In this document: piece by piece, positions 42,257 through 50,890 of the stretch
Layout: every line of letters starts with the position of its first letter
Numbering within the stretch: the first letter of the stretch is position 1
NCBI GenBank assembly: GCA_009780315.1
Contig: WRAH01000001.1
Location: 1-64,000 of the forward strand
DNA length: 64,000 nucleotides
Source: Defluviitaleaceae bacterium
GTDB lineage: Bacteria > Bacillota > Clostridia > Lachnospirales > WQUN01
Direction of reading: 5' to 3'
Program-made: the position numbers and the translations under genes
The notes under the pieces: model-generated
What the model was told of the DNA's origin: nothing
The model's database searches: none
The model's input: the letters and a program-made list of their open reading frames with translations, nothing else

Positions 42257-43716
42257 GTTACCGCACTCCCTAATCCAAGCACCAAAAAGAATGCCAGCAT
42301 AATACTATAATTGTGAAAAGGAAAATCAAACAATCCCATCACCAAAAAACCAACCACGGCAGAAACAAAAGCCCCCGAAAGTATCCTGCGCCGTGAATCT
42401 GCAACCCGACCCATAAAAGAAAATTGCCTATGAAAAAACAGTATCAACACCGACATAAATGTAATAAATCCAACAATACCTGTTTCTAAAAACACCTGCA
42501 AAAATAAATTATGGGAATGGGCAGCGTAAACCCCTGCCAAGGAATGTAGCGGCGCGGCGCGGTTATAAGCATCCATCCCCTGGCCTATGCCAAACATCCA
42601 AAAGTCACCAATCAACCGTAATGTGCCTCTATATATTGCAAACCGATACATCGTAGACGTATCTGAAAAATCTAATATGCTTAAAAATCGGCTTAAAATC
42701 GCTGGGGGCAAAATAAATGGTGAAACAAAAACCCCGCCTACATAAGCAATAATCAACCTTTTTTCCAAAATCAACAGAAAAAGTGCAATCCCAACTGCCA
42801 CAGCAAGATAACTCCCCCGTGAAAATGTCAGCCCCAATGCAATCATCAACAACCCTACAATGCCAATAGCGCAAAGTTTTAACATGAGATGTTTGGCATA
42901 AAAAATAAGCGCGACCCCAATGGGAATCACCAACACTAGAAAAGTACCATACACATTTGGATTACCAAAAGTACTTGTTGCACGAAAAGGAACGTCTGCA
43001 CGCTGGGCTATATCCACCCATGCGTCATCGGCAGTATATCCTACCAACCACTGATACAATGCTACAAGCCCAGTTAGCCCCCCAGAAACAACAAACCCCC
43101 AAAGGGCAACATCCAAAGCCTTTACCGACTGAAAACAAGCCCGAATCAACAGATAAGAAAATGCCAAGATAATCATCAGTAAGGCAATAAAAAGACTGGT
43201 TTCACGAGAAAGAGACACAAAACCAGCCACAAGGGAAATAAGCATAAAAAAAACCAACGCCGCCCCTGCCAAGTCCAGCTCAAATCTAAACCGAAAAATA
43301 GCAAGAAGCAAAATACCCGCTAACAATCCTCCAAAAATCATTGTAGGCATAAAAGCCGCACCTACAATAATAAAAACCATTCCCCACACAGGAAGCCCAG
43401 CAAAAAACCACTTTGCCCAATTTTTAAAAGTGTTTGTTTGCGGTAGGGGATTATCTAAATCGGCTGTTAGCAGACGGACAATCACACTATGGCTTACCCG
43501 CCCTTCTGCTTGTCCGTCTATTTTAGGTACAAAATTAAGCCCGCCTTCAACCAGTCTAATAAATAAACTGCGTTTAAGCCGAGCATTATCATAATCAATA
43601 GAAAAAAGTCCAATAATAAAACTTCCCCTGCACACAGCAAGAAAAGCATTAAACAGCCAAATCACCGCGCGAAGTATGACACTGCCACTTATCCAGCCAG
43701 AAATTTTGTCCTTCAT
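42241..43716 (-). CDS. O-antigen ligase/Wzy-like membrane protein 1
   Basis: 491 aa with about 12 TM segments and the Wzy_C/WaaL pattern: FGNPNVYGTFLVLVIPIGVA, FSRGSYLAVAVGIALF, GIGQGMDAYNRAAPLHSL and YAAHSHNLFLQVFLETGIVG (the periplasmic loop with the essential His). The N-terminal 110 residues are an extra cytoplasmic or membrane-proximal part. It is a paralogue of the protein at 45277-46818. Such enzymes join glycans on the outer face; in a Gram-positive the acceptor could be a wall polymer or a protein. Confidence 0.9.
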   Translation of the reverse strand: MKDKISGWISGSVILRAVIWLFNAFLAVCRGSFIIGLFSIDYDNARLKRSLFIRLVEGGLNFVPKIDGQAEGRVSHSVIVRLLTADLDNPLPQTNTFKNWAKWFFAGLPVWGMVFIIVGAAFMPTMIFGGLLAGILLLAIFRFRFELDLAGAALVFFMLISLVAGFVSLSRETSLFIALLMIILAFSYLLIRACFQSVKALDVALWGFVVSGGLTGLVALYQWLVGYTADDAWVDIAQRADVPFRATSTFGNPNVYGTFLVLVIPIGVALIFYAKHLMLKLCAIGIVGLLMIALGLTFSRGSYLAVAVGIALFLLILEKRLIIAYVGGVFVSPFILPPAILSRFLSILDFSDTSTMYRFAIYRGTLRLIGDFWMFGIGQGMDAYNRAAPLHSLAGVYAAHSHNLFLQVFLETGIVGFITFMSVLILFFHRQFSFMGRVADSRRRILSGAFVSAVVGFLVMGLFDFPFHNYSIMLAFFLVLGLGSAVTWVKE

Positions 43717-44289
43717 TCATTCGCTCCATTCATCAGGAGGGGCTTCTGTTAAGGCGGCAAAAACACGCTGATAGATACTGCTGTAGTTTGCATTCCAGTT
43801 GGCTTGTATTTGCTTTGCTTGCTCGCGAGTGACGACAGGCACAGTAATTTCCATCAGCATTGAACCGCGCTTGTCATCATACGCACCGCATTTTACGATA
43901 AACTCATCATTTTCTATGTTAGGGAAATAATGGGCTGTTTTTTCAAAGCCCTTGCGGATTTTCCCTCGATTGTCCTCTACATATCGGTCTATCACCTGTT
44001 TGACAGGACGGGAAAGATGGTCGCCGAGTATTTCTAGTTGCATACTGCCATCCTCTGTCAAGGTATAGCGTGTTGTACTTACATCTTGTGCGTTTTCGTT
44101 GGTTGCTTCTAAAAATCCACCCTCTACCATGTCAGCAAGGGTTTTCTCCAAGACAAAGTTATTCATCCAGTCTTTAGACAACACAAAATCATGAATCTGT
44201 GAACGAGACATCGGCAAGTCCATCAAATTGACAAGGTACAAAAGCAGAAGTTTATTTTCAATATCTTTATATTCTATGACAATTCCCAT
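43717..44289 (-). CDS. DUF4364 winged-helix protein
   Basis: 190 aa. The N-terminal half is a PadR-like winged helix (LLLLYLVNLMDLPMSRSQI, ADMVEGGFLEA, TRYTLTEDGSMQLE), then helix-strand to the end. The family is found in Clostridia and is predicted to bind DNA; targets are unknown. It might regulate the operon it sits in. Its stop abuts the ligase start. Confidence 0.85.
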   Translation of the reverse strand: MGIVIEYKDIENKLLLLYLVNLMDLPMSRSQIHDFVLSKDWMNNFVLEKTLADMVEGGFLEATNENAQDVSTTRYTLTEDGSMQLEILGDHLSRPVKQVIDRYVEDNRGKIRKGFEKTAHYFPNIENDEFIVKCGAYDDKRGSMLMEITVPVVTREQAKQIQANWNANYSSIYQRVFAALTEAPPDEWSE

Positions 44290-44294
44290 GATAA

Positions 44295-44792
44295 TTAAGG
44301 CCTTTCCCGTCCCACATAATAGGCTGTGACAGTGGGCAGATACATCATATTAGTGACTGCAACCACTTCCATGCCTGAGGCAATGTGGTCTATTCCATTG
44401 ACAAAATATCCTGTGTTTGTGATACTTCCGCGGGATTCAAGGGTTATCACAACACGGTATCTGTCTTCCATTTCTGCAACAATGGCTGTGCCGTCAGTCA
44501 GGCGCATGATTTGTGTGGCAGGATGTACTTCAATGTCTACCACTGTGCCCATAGGGTCGCGTCCATGTAAGCGAAATACCATGTCGCCAATCTCTAGGGA
44601 TTCAAAAGCCACACCCCGTACTCTATTGGTTTCAAGGACAATATAAAAAGGCTCATTGGCATTAAGCACCGTCCCCAGTTGTTCAGATGTTTGACGAAAG
44701 GCAAAGCCGATACCCAATGCCAAAACCGCGACTAGGATTAAAATATCTATTATGCTAATGCGTCCAAATAATTTTCCGTTTTTATCAATCAT
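44295..44792 (-). CDS. DUF4330 protein 1
   Basis: 165 aa. A short cytoplasmic N-terminus (MIDKNGKLFGRISIIDILI) leads to one TM, then an extracellular beta-rich domain (FESLEIGDMVFRLHG, TVVDIEVHPATQIM, ITNTGYFVNGIDHIASGMEV). Family function is unknown. It is followed 5 nt later by DUF4364 and preceded by a second DUF4330 gene, both between two O-antigen ligases. Confidence 0.88.
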   Translation of the reverse strand: MIDKNGKLFGRISIIDILILVAVLALGIGFAFRQTSEQLGTVLNANEPFYIVLETNRVRGVAFESLEIGDMVFRLHGRDPMGTVVDIEVHPATQIMRLTDGTAIVAEMEDRYRVVITLESRGSITNTGYFVNGIDHIASGMEVVAVTNMMYLPTVTAYYVGRERP

Positions 44793-44807
44793 TTTGTAAT
44801 GTGCCTC

Positions 44808-45284
44808 CTATTGAATTTCTATACGTGCAACAATACCCTGCCCGCCAAAATCACGGCTGCGCGGGAAAATTTGCTGGTTGGTACGCAATTGAAACTGTCC
44901 AATTTGTATTGCATAATCGGTAATATTTGCATTGGCTTCAATCACCACATGGGTGGCTTCCCGCCCTTCCAAAGGTACACGGCGAAAAATACCATTGGCT
45001 TCATCAGGTGCATCTTCCAAAGCCTGTGTGGCAAATACATCCACCACATAACCAATGTGAAGCCCGCGCACACTATCCAGCACTGCCGCACCAGGTTCTA
45101 TGCCCAAATGGAAACCTTCTGGGCGATTGGTAAATTCAATGGTGTAGTGTATCACCTGCCCACCAGCGGCGGCAGTTTGCTGTGGCATAGAGAAAACATA
45201 CAGCCCCCACACAATGGCAATAATGGCGGCAACAATCAACACATCAATGGGATTGATAAAACCAAAAAGACGATACTTACGCAT
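44808..45284 (-). CDS. DUF4330 protein 2
   Basis: 158 aa from ATG 45284, with AAAGGAG 9 nt upstream. Same architecture as its neighbour: KYRLFGFINPIDVLIVAAII, one TM, outside domain with PEGFHLGIEPGAAVLDSVRG. It overlaps the end of the upstream ligase gene by 8 nt. Two DUF4330 proteins in a row suggest a hetero-oligomer or one partner for each ligase. Confidence 0.85.
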   Translation of the reverse strand: MRKYRLFGFINPIDVLIVAAIIAIVWGLYVFSMPQQTAAAGGQVIHYTIEFTNRPEGFHLGIEPGAAVLDSVRGLHIGYVVDVFATQALEDAPDEANGIFRRVPLEGREATHVVIEANANITDYAIQIGQFQLRTNQQIFPRSRDFGGQGIVARIEIQ

Positions 45285-46818
45285 TTTCTTGCACTCCTTT
45301 TTTATCATAAATTTTTGCAAATGCAATGCCTAGCCCTAGGAAAATATAAAAAACCAGCAATAATCTAAAGTTATAAAATACATAATCCATCATCCCTTGG
45401 GACAGAAATCCAATGACGGCAGATATCATGGCAGCTGCCATCATACGCAGACGAAGTTCTGTCTGACGGCGCATAAAGTTCACCATTATTTTAAAATAAC
45501 AAGCCAGCACTCCAATAAATACAATCAGTCCTACTATCCCAAGTTCTAACATTATCTGCAAGATTAAATTATGAGAATGTTCTGCAAAAGTAGCGGCAGG
45601 GGCATAGTATGGAAAAATCCGATTAAATGCTTCTGCACCTTGCCCAATGCCGCTCATCCAAAAATCTTGAATAATGCGAACAGACCCACGCCAGATACTG
45701 ACCCTAAACGCCGCAGAAGTATCCGTCATGTCAAAAATAGAAAGCAGACGATTCAGCATTGCAGGGGGTAATAGAAACGGCACGGCAAGTAAAGCAGGGA
45801 TGAATAACACAACAAAACGCTTTTCCATCATCAGCACAAAAACACCAATGACCAGTGCCAATGCAAGATATGACCCGCGAGAATAAGTGAGCAATACATT
45901 AGCCACAAGCAACACGGTCAGTCCCCCGCTGCAAAGCTTCAAAAACGGGTGCTTTAGAAAAAACACACATGCGGCGGCAATAGGGGTTGTAAGCACCAGA
46001 AACATACCATAAACATTAGGGTTGCCAAGTGTGGACACAATACGAAAGCGAATATCACCAAAAGTCTGCACATCTACATACACTTGCCCTGCGTACCCTG
46101 CCACAAATTGATAAAACCCAACAATACCAGCAAAGCCCGCCCCTGCCAAAAACACTAGGAAAAAGAAATCCACAGTTTCTCTAGTGGAAATCAGTGCGGG
46201 AAGTATCACAGCCGTCAGCATAAACAATGATACAAGCATTGCAATTTGAATACTGGATGAAGGGGTAGCCGACAAAAAGCCTGCAACAAAATTGATACCA
46301 ATAAACAATAGTAATGTGATGACAAGGGGATTGATGTCAACCTTGCGGCTTAATATTGTAAAAATAAGCACAGGCACAAGTAAGCCAGCCACAATCATTG
46401 TGGGTAAAGCAGGGGCAGTCAATATCACCACAGCCATCAACCACACAGGCAGTGCATAAAACGCCCAAACCAGTGCAGATTTTATCCCGCCTTTTCCACG
46501 ATGAACCCCTAAAGGAATAGGTGTACCTAAACCATTGGCCACGGTACTTAAAAGCCAGCTACCCTTCACCAGATTAGACAAACCACTAAACCAATCATTC
46601 GGCGGTTTAAATGGTTTGGGAAGCCCATTAAAAATTTTGTCTGCAAGCCATGGGAAAAACCCTATCCTTGCCCCATTGGCTGTATCTTCCCCTGTAAAAA
46701 AGCCAACGATAAAACTACCCATGGCAACCTGTTTAAAGAAATTCAAAAAAGCCGTTAGTCCACGAAAAAATAAACTTCCGTCCATCCAGTTAAATATCAC
46801 ATTAGACAGTTTAGACAA
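45277..46818 (-). CDS. O-antigen ligase/Wzy-like membrane protein 2
   Basis: 513 aa, about 12 TM segments. LGNPNVYGMFLVLTTPIAAA, LTYSRGSYLALALVIGVFVL, GIGQGAEAFNRIFPYYAPAA and FAEHSHNLILQIMLELGIVG match the family and closely mirror the paralogue at 42241-43716, including the extra N-terminal region with GSFIVGFF. The start overlaps the upstream gene by 8 nt. Confidence 0.9.
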   Translation of the reverse strand: MSKLSNVIFNWMDGSLFFRGLTAFLNFFKQVAMGSFIVGFFTGEDTANGARIGFFPWLADKIFNGLPKPFKPPNDWFSGLSNLVKGSWLLSTVANGLGTPIPLGVHRGKGGIKSALVWAFYALPVWLMAVVILTAPALPTMIVAGLLVPVLIFTILSRKVDINPLVITLLLFIGINFVAGFLSATPSSSIQIAMLVSLFMLTAVILPALISTRETVDFFFLVFLAGAGFAGIVGFYQFVAGYAGQVYVDVQTFGDIRFRIVSTLGNPNVYGMFLVLTTPIAAACVFFLKHPFLKLCSGGLTVLLVANVLLTYSRGSYLALALVIGVFVLMMEKRFVVLFIPALLAVPFLLPPAMLNRLLSIFDMTDTSAAFRVSIWRGSVRIIQDFWMSGIGQGAEAFNRIFPYYAPAATFAEHSHNLILQIMLELGIVGLIVFIGVLACYFKIMVNFMRRQTELRLRMMAAAMISAVIGFLSQGMMDYVFYNFRLLLVFYIFLGLGIAFAKIYDKKGVQENA

Positions 46819-47419
46819 TTTGATACCCGCCTCTAACCATAATCCATGCAGCGGTAGTAAATGTCACACCCCGTCCGTCTGTTGCAGGTACCATCATCAG
46901 ATGATTGGTGCTTACCTCTTGATTATTACCCACATCACGCCCTGCGGTTACGTCTACAATGCCATTTTCTCCTGCAACCACACGCCCTTGCCCTGTACGC
47001 ATAATAAATTCCGCACCGCCTTCAAAAACGACTGTTCTGCCTGCGGGGATAAGGTGTACGGTAAACGGCACAACATCCCCAGTATTTGCGGCGGCATCAC
47101 GCAACAAGTCGCCATACATCAGCTCAAAATACAACATGACTTCTGCAAACAGTGCGTCTGCTTCTGCCGACCCTATCCCACCAGGGATATTTGATGTACC
47201 GCTGGGCAATGTGCCACCTGGGGGCATTCCTGTAATAAGGTGCTGTAAAACCGCAATTTGCTCTTCAAGTTGGCTGATTCTGTCATCTACATAACGGCGC
47301 GTAACCAACGGGTCATTATGATCACCCGGTTGCGCAATAATTGGCATATACAAATATGCCATTGCAGAAACTGCCAACACTGTCACCACTGCAATAATCC
47401 CTAAAGTTTTCTTTTTCAT
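46811..47419 (-). CDS. Exported, membrane-anchored protein, unknown
   Basis: 202 aa. MKKKTLGIIAVVTVLAVSAM is an uncleaved or cleaved signal, followed by DPLVTRRYVDDRISQLEEQI, a coiled coil, then a Gly/Pro linker and a beta-rich outside domain (VVFEGGAEFIMRTGQGRVVA). Such proteins recur next to O-antigen ligase/DUF4330 genes in my recollection of clostridial genomes, but I know no function. It overlaps ligase 2 by 8 nt and dusB by 4 nt. Confidence 0.7.
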   Translation of the reverse strand: MKKKTLGIIAVVTVLAVSAMAYLYMPIIAQPGDHNDPLVTRRYVDDRISQLEEQIAVLQHLITGMPPGGTLPSGTSNIPGGIGSAEADALFAEVMLYFELMYGDLLRDAAANTGDVVPFTVHLIPAGRTVVFEGGAEFIMRTGQGRVVAGENGIVDVTAGRDVGNNQEVSTNHLMMVPATDGRGVTFTTAAWIMVRGGYQIV

Positions 47420-48360
47420 GCCTCAATCCTCCTTAATATTGCTTCCATCTCATCTGCTGAGTTCGCATTATTTATTTTTTTGCGGGCATCGGCTGAACCA
47501 TGCATTCCTTTTGTGTACCAGCTTAGATGTTTCCGCATTTCTTGAATCCGCATAAATTCGTGGGTTTCCACAGCACGTAAGTGCTTTATTGCTGTTTCTA
47601 TGATTTCTGTATGGGTTGGCGGAGGAGGAAGTTTGCCTGTTTCCATCAAAGCGACTGTTCGTGAAAACAACCAGGGATTACCCATCGCACCACGGGCAAT
47701 CAGCAAACCATCACAAACTTTTAACCGCTCGGCGGCAATTTCAGGTGTAAAAACATCACCGTTTCCGAATACAGGAATAGATACAGCATCCTTCACAGCG
47801 GCAATAGCATCCCAATCTGCAACCCCTGTGTAAAACTGGTCACGGGTACGCCCATGCACTGCCACCAGCACCGCACCTGATTCTTGCGCAATTTTTGCCA
47901 CTTCTACTGCGTTTTGTGTGGCAGGGGTAAAACCCTTGCGAATTTTCACTGTTACAGGACGATGGGAAGCTTTCACTGCCGCTTCAATCATTTGCCCTGC
48001 CAGTTTTGGATTTTGCATGAGTGCCGCACCTTCACCGTTTTTTGTGATTTTTGGCATAGGACAACCCATGTTAATATCCACAATATCAAAAGGATAGTCT
48101 TCCAGCTTTTTGATGGCTTCCGACAACACCTCTGGTTCATGCCCAAAAAACTGTATTGACCAAGGACGTATATGGTTAGCATTTTCCATAAGACGGAGGG
48201 TGTTTTTATTATTGTACACAAGGCTTTTTGCACTAACCATTTCGCTCACAGTAAGCCCTGCACCATGTTCCCACACAAGCTCCCGAAAAAATACATCCGT
48301 TACACCTGCCATAGGGGCCATGACTAAATTATTTCTCATTTCAATATTGCCAAGTTTCAA
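47416..48360 (-). CDS. dusB: tRNA-dihydrouridine synthase
   Basis: 314 aa FMN enzyme that reduces uridines in the tRNA D-loop. Motifs: VMAPMAGVTDVFFREL, DINMGCPMPKITKNGEGAAL with the catalytic Cys, VKIRKGF, VAVHGRTRDQFYTG and FGNGDVFTPE. It begins in an ATGA overlap with the upstream surface-protein gene; a second Met (residue 8) is possible. A housekeeping gene embedded in an envelope operon. Confidence 0.95.
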   Translation of the reverse strand: MKLGNIEMRNNLVMAPMAGVTDVFFRELVWEHGAGLTVSEMVSAKSLVYNNKNTLRLMENANHIRPWSIQFFGHEPEVLSEAIKKLEDYPFDIVDINMGCPMPKITKNGEGAALMQNPKLAGQMIEAAVKASHRPVTVKIRKGFTPATQNAVEVAKIAQESGAVLVAVHGRTRDQFYTGVADWDAIAAVKDAVSIPVFGNGDVFTPEIAAERLKVCDGLLIARGAMGNPWLFSRTVALMETGKLPPPPTHTEIIETAIKHLRAVETHEFMRIQEMRKHLSWYTKGMHGSADARKKINNANSADEMEAILRRIEA

Positions 48361-50492
48361 TGAAACACCACCAAATCACTTTGCCAACCGCCTATATGGA
48401 CGAAGTGCAAATAATAAATATCCATTCTGTTGTGGGATATCTCAATGCGGGGTTGTCCACCACCCGTATGAGATACACCAAGGGTACGCAGGGCTGTTGT
48501 AACATCCCGTACATTTGCATCTTCAAAGAATTGCAAAGTCATAGCCGCCACTGGGATAGATAGTTGAAGGACATGCCCAGGTTCACCATACCCACGGGCT
48601 GAATTTACAATGATACCTTGGGGATGGATAATATCTGCCATAACCAAGATACTACTTTCACCTACAGGAAATTCCAAAAACACGGGGGACATGCCTGTTC
48701 CGGGTGGAAGTGCAAGGGTTACATATTCACTTATAGAATCATTCAGCTTGATAAATAACTCATTGGTTGCACCACTTGCATCAATTGTGACGCTTCCGCC
48801 AACGGAAATTCTCACAGCCGATGGAAAATTGCTGACATTAAATACGCTGCCCCTTTCCCCTGTGATGGTTATTCCCCCAAGGTCTACATATGGGCTGACT
48901 ATCGGCAAGGGGGGTGTTACATTAGACATATCCAAACTCATATTTGCACTGCTTCCAAGCCGAATATCCAGTGGTGTACCAGAATCAATAAAGTCATCAT
49001 CTATATTTATGCTAATCGGGTTTCCGTTTTCAATAATGATTGCAGCGATATTACCGTCCGCGTCCGTTTCTACATAAACACCTTCGATAAGTTCTCCATT
49101 ATTCATTAAATTAGAAAATACATTATCTAACTGGGGTGGAATAATGATTGGCGGAGGTGTTGGAATTGGCGTTGGGGTAGGTTCTGGTGCTGGAGTGGGT
49201 TCTGGCGTTGATGAAGGGGTTGGCGGAGGTGTTGGTATCGGAGATGGTGTAGGGGTCGGGGATGGTACAGGGGTTGGCGTGGGTGTAGGGTCTGGCGTTG
49301 GCAGTGGGGTGGATTGCGGCGTTGGCGTAGGGGTTAAAAATGCACTGGATTCATCTTCTAAGGAATCCGCTTCCAAAGCTAATTGGATGGGGCGTGGTGT
49401 AGGGCTTGGCAAAGGAATGTCTACAGCTGGGGTGGTCAGCTCAACCATATGCCCTTTTCCAATAATTTTGGAGTAAATTTGCCCAATTCCGAAAACATGT
49501 CCGTACTCACTTTCGGCAATAAGCGAATCAACCACACCATCTACTTGCAAAACAAATCCATTCGCTGTTTCTGCAATTTCAAATAATTGTACAGCCACAT
49601 CCATTCCTATTGTAACATTGGCATTTTCTGCAATGATAGTCACGCGGTCAACCGTTCCGCCTATAATAGTCACAGGAACAGACGTGTTGATGACTATATT
49701 GGCATAGTATCCCCACAATTGGACTTCACCCATTCCATCGGTTATGTAAACCGTGTTGGGCGCATTATTTTGTGCAGTCATATTCAGCGCACCTGTTGGG
49801 TGAATTTCAACATGGGGTATATCACTATCTAAAATAATCAAGTCACCATGGACATGGGTTATTAAACGCTTTGCACTGGTGTGTTCAAAGAAAATAAAAC
49901 GACCACTTGGATTTTCAGGAATTAAAACTTGCCCGCTTATATTGGCATTTTCAAAAAGCACTGTGTCTGAAGTGACCAGTACATTTGACTGTATCTCACC
50001 AGTCATTACACTTTCTGATTCAGAAACAATCGTCCCTGCCCCATTCATTAGAAAAGATGCCGCTTGTCCATAGGTCATCGTTGCAAATGGAGAAAGGGTT
50101 AAAACATCATATGTTTCATAATGTCCGCGGACTATACCTGCGGCAACTGCCGCCGCCACAGCTTCACGATGTTCAGTAGGAATCAAATAATAATCAGGGA
50201 AAATCTCTAAAATTTTTGGATTTCCATTGGGCAAATGAAAAACATTCACCATCCAAAGTATTCCATCCAAACGTGTCAGTGGCGCGTCATGTACATCTTG
50301 TGCTTCCCGCGCAAACATGCGTGCAAGTAAATACTCCACATTAGCAAATGTGACCGAATCATCCAGTAATGGATGTTCTGCTGGAAGCACATCATAAGTA
50401 TCTAATGCTTCAATAAAAGCATCTGCCCAATGAGGTGTAGCCGCTACAAAAGAAACCACCAGTGCAACCGCAATTGTTTTCAAAATGTTCAT
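48357..50492 (-). CDS. Secreted protein, SLH-like N-terminus, Pro-Thr linker
   Basis: 711 aa. A signal peptide (MNILKTIAVALVVSFVAATP) is followed by a region with degenerate SLH-like features (LLDDSVTFANVEYLLARMF; AAVAAGIVRGHYE; SPFATMTYGQAASFLMNG), a beta-helix-like stretch (VLVTSDTVLFENANISGQV), a long Pro-Thr-rich linker (about 380-470, repeated PTPTP units) and a C-terminal beta domain. Probably bound to the cell wall. The start is fixed by the promoter: an upstream ATG at 50510 lies inside the -10 box. First gene of the leftward operon. Confidence 0.8.
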   Translation of the reverse strand: MNILKTIAVALVVSFVAATPHWADAFIEALDTYDVLPAEHPLLDDSVTFANVEYLLARMFAREAQDVHDAPLTRLDGILWMVNVFHLPNGNPKILEIFPDYYLIPTEHREAVAAAVAAGIVRGHYETYDVLTLSPFATMTYGQAASFLMNGAGTIVSESESVMTGEIQSNVLVTSDTVLFENANISGQVLIPENPSGRFIFFEHTSAKRLITHVHGDLIILDSDIPHVEIHPTGALNMTAQNNAPNTVYITDGMGEVQLWGYYANIVINTSVPVTIIGGTVDRVTIIAENANVTIGMDVAVQLFEIAETANGFVLQVDGVVDSLIAESEYGHVFGIGQIYSKIIGKGHMVELTTPAVDIPLPSPTPRPIQLALEADSLEDESSAFLTPTPTPQSTPLPTPDPTPTPTPVPSPTPTPSPIPTPPPTPSSTPEPTPAPEPTPTPIPTPPPIIIPPQLDNVFSNLMNNGELIEGVYVETDADGNIAAIIIENGNPISINIDDDFIDSGTPLDIRLGSSANMSLDMSNVTPPLPIVSPYVDLGGITITGERGSVFNVSNFPSAVRISVGGSVTIDASGATNELFIKLNDSISEYVTLALPPGTGMSPVFLEFPVGESSILVMADIIHPQGIIVNSARGYGEPGHVLQLSIPVAAMTLQFFEDANVRDVTTALRTLGVSHTGGGQPRIEISHNRMDIYYLHFVHIGGWQSDLVVFH

Positions 50493-50505
50493 ATAGCCCC
50501 CCATA

Positions 50506-50533
50506 ATCATACCATTTGTAGGATTTTTGTCAA
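50506..50533 (-). promoter_or_regulatory. Promoter of the ten-gene envelope operon
   Basis: TTGACA (50533-50528) and TATGAT (50511-50506) with a 16-nt spacer. No terminator was seen between here and murJ, and all ten genes abut or overlap. Confidence 0.75.
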
Positions 50534-50593
50534 AACCTTAGTAAAAGTCATGCCTTGCCCTCCTTTTTATCATTTTCCGCGCAAAATTGCAAG

Positions 50594-50622
50594 TTGCAGT
50601 TTGAATGCATCTGTCATAAAAT
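50594..50622 (+). promoter_or_regulatory. Promoter of the DUF6110/P-type ATPase operon
   Basis: TTGCAG (50594-50599) and TAAAAT (50617-50622), 17-nt spacer. Confidence 0.5.
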
Positions 50623-50659
50623 AATGTAATAAACACAGACTATTTCCTAGGAGGGTCAT

Positions 50660-50890
50660 ATGAACCTATTAAAAAACGAGAAATTTCTTTATTTCATGGG
50701 CGGTGTTGCCGCCACGCTTTATGGTGCTTATGTAATCAAAAGCGGCAAAGCGCGCAAGTGCGCCGTCAAAGGGCTTGCAACAGGCATGAAGCTACAAAAA
50801 GAAGCTTACGAAAACTTCCAAAACATTAAAGAAGATGCAGCCGACATGATGATTGAAGCGGCAAAAGAAGCCACACAAGAAAATGCCTAA
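50660..50890 (+). CDS. DUF6110-like small membrane protein
   Basis: 76 aa. One hydrophobic helix (FLYFMGGVAATLYGAYVI) followed by KSGKARKCAVKGLATGMK and an amphipathic, acidic C-terminal helix. Proteins of this type sit directly before HMA_2-containing P-type ATPases. AGGAGGG lies 6 nt before the ATG. It overlaps the ATPase gene by 8 nt. Confidence 0.8.
   Translation: MNLLKNEKFLYFMGGVAATLYGAYVIKSGKARKCAVKGLATGMKLQKEAYENFQNIKEDAADMMIEAAKEATQENA

Noticed and set aside
49144-49476. Minisatellite or CRISPR-like repeat in the GGTGTTGG-rich stretch
   Set aside because: It is the coding DNA of a Pro-Thr-rich linker in the SLH-like protein. No CRISPR array or cas gene was seen anywhere.
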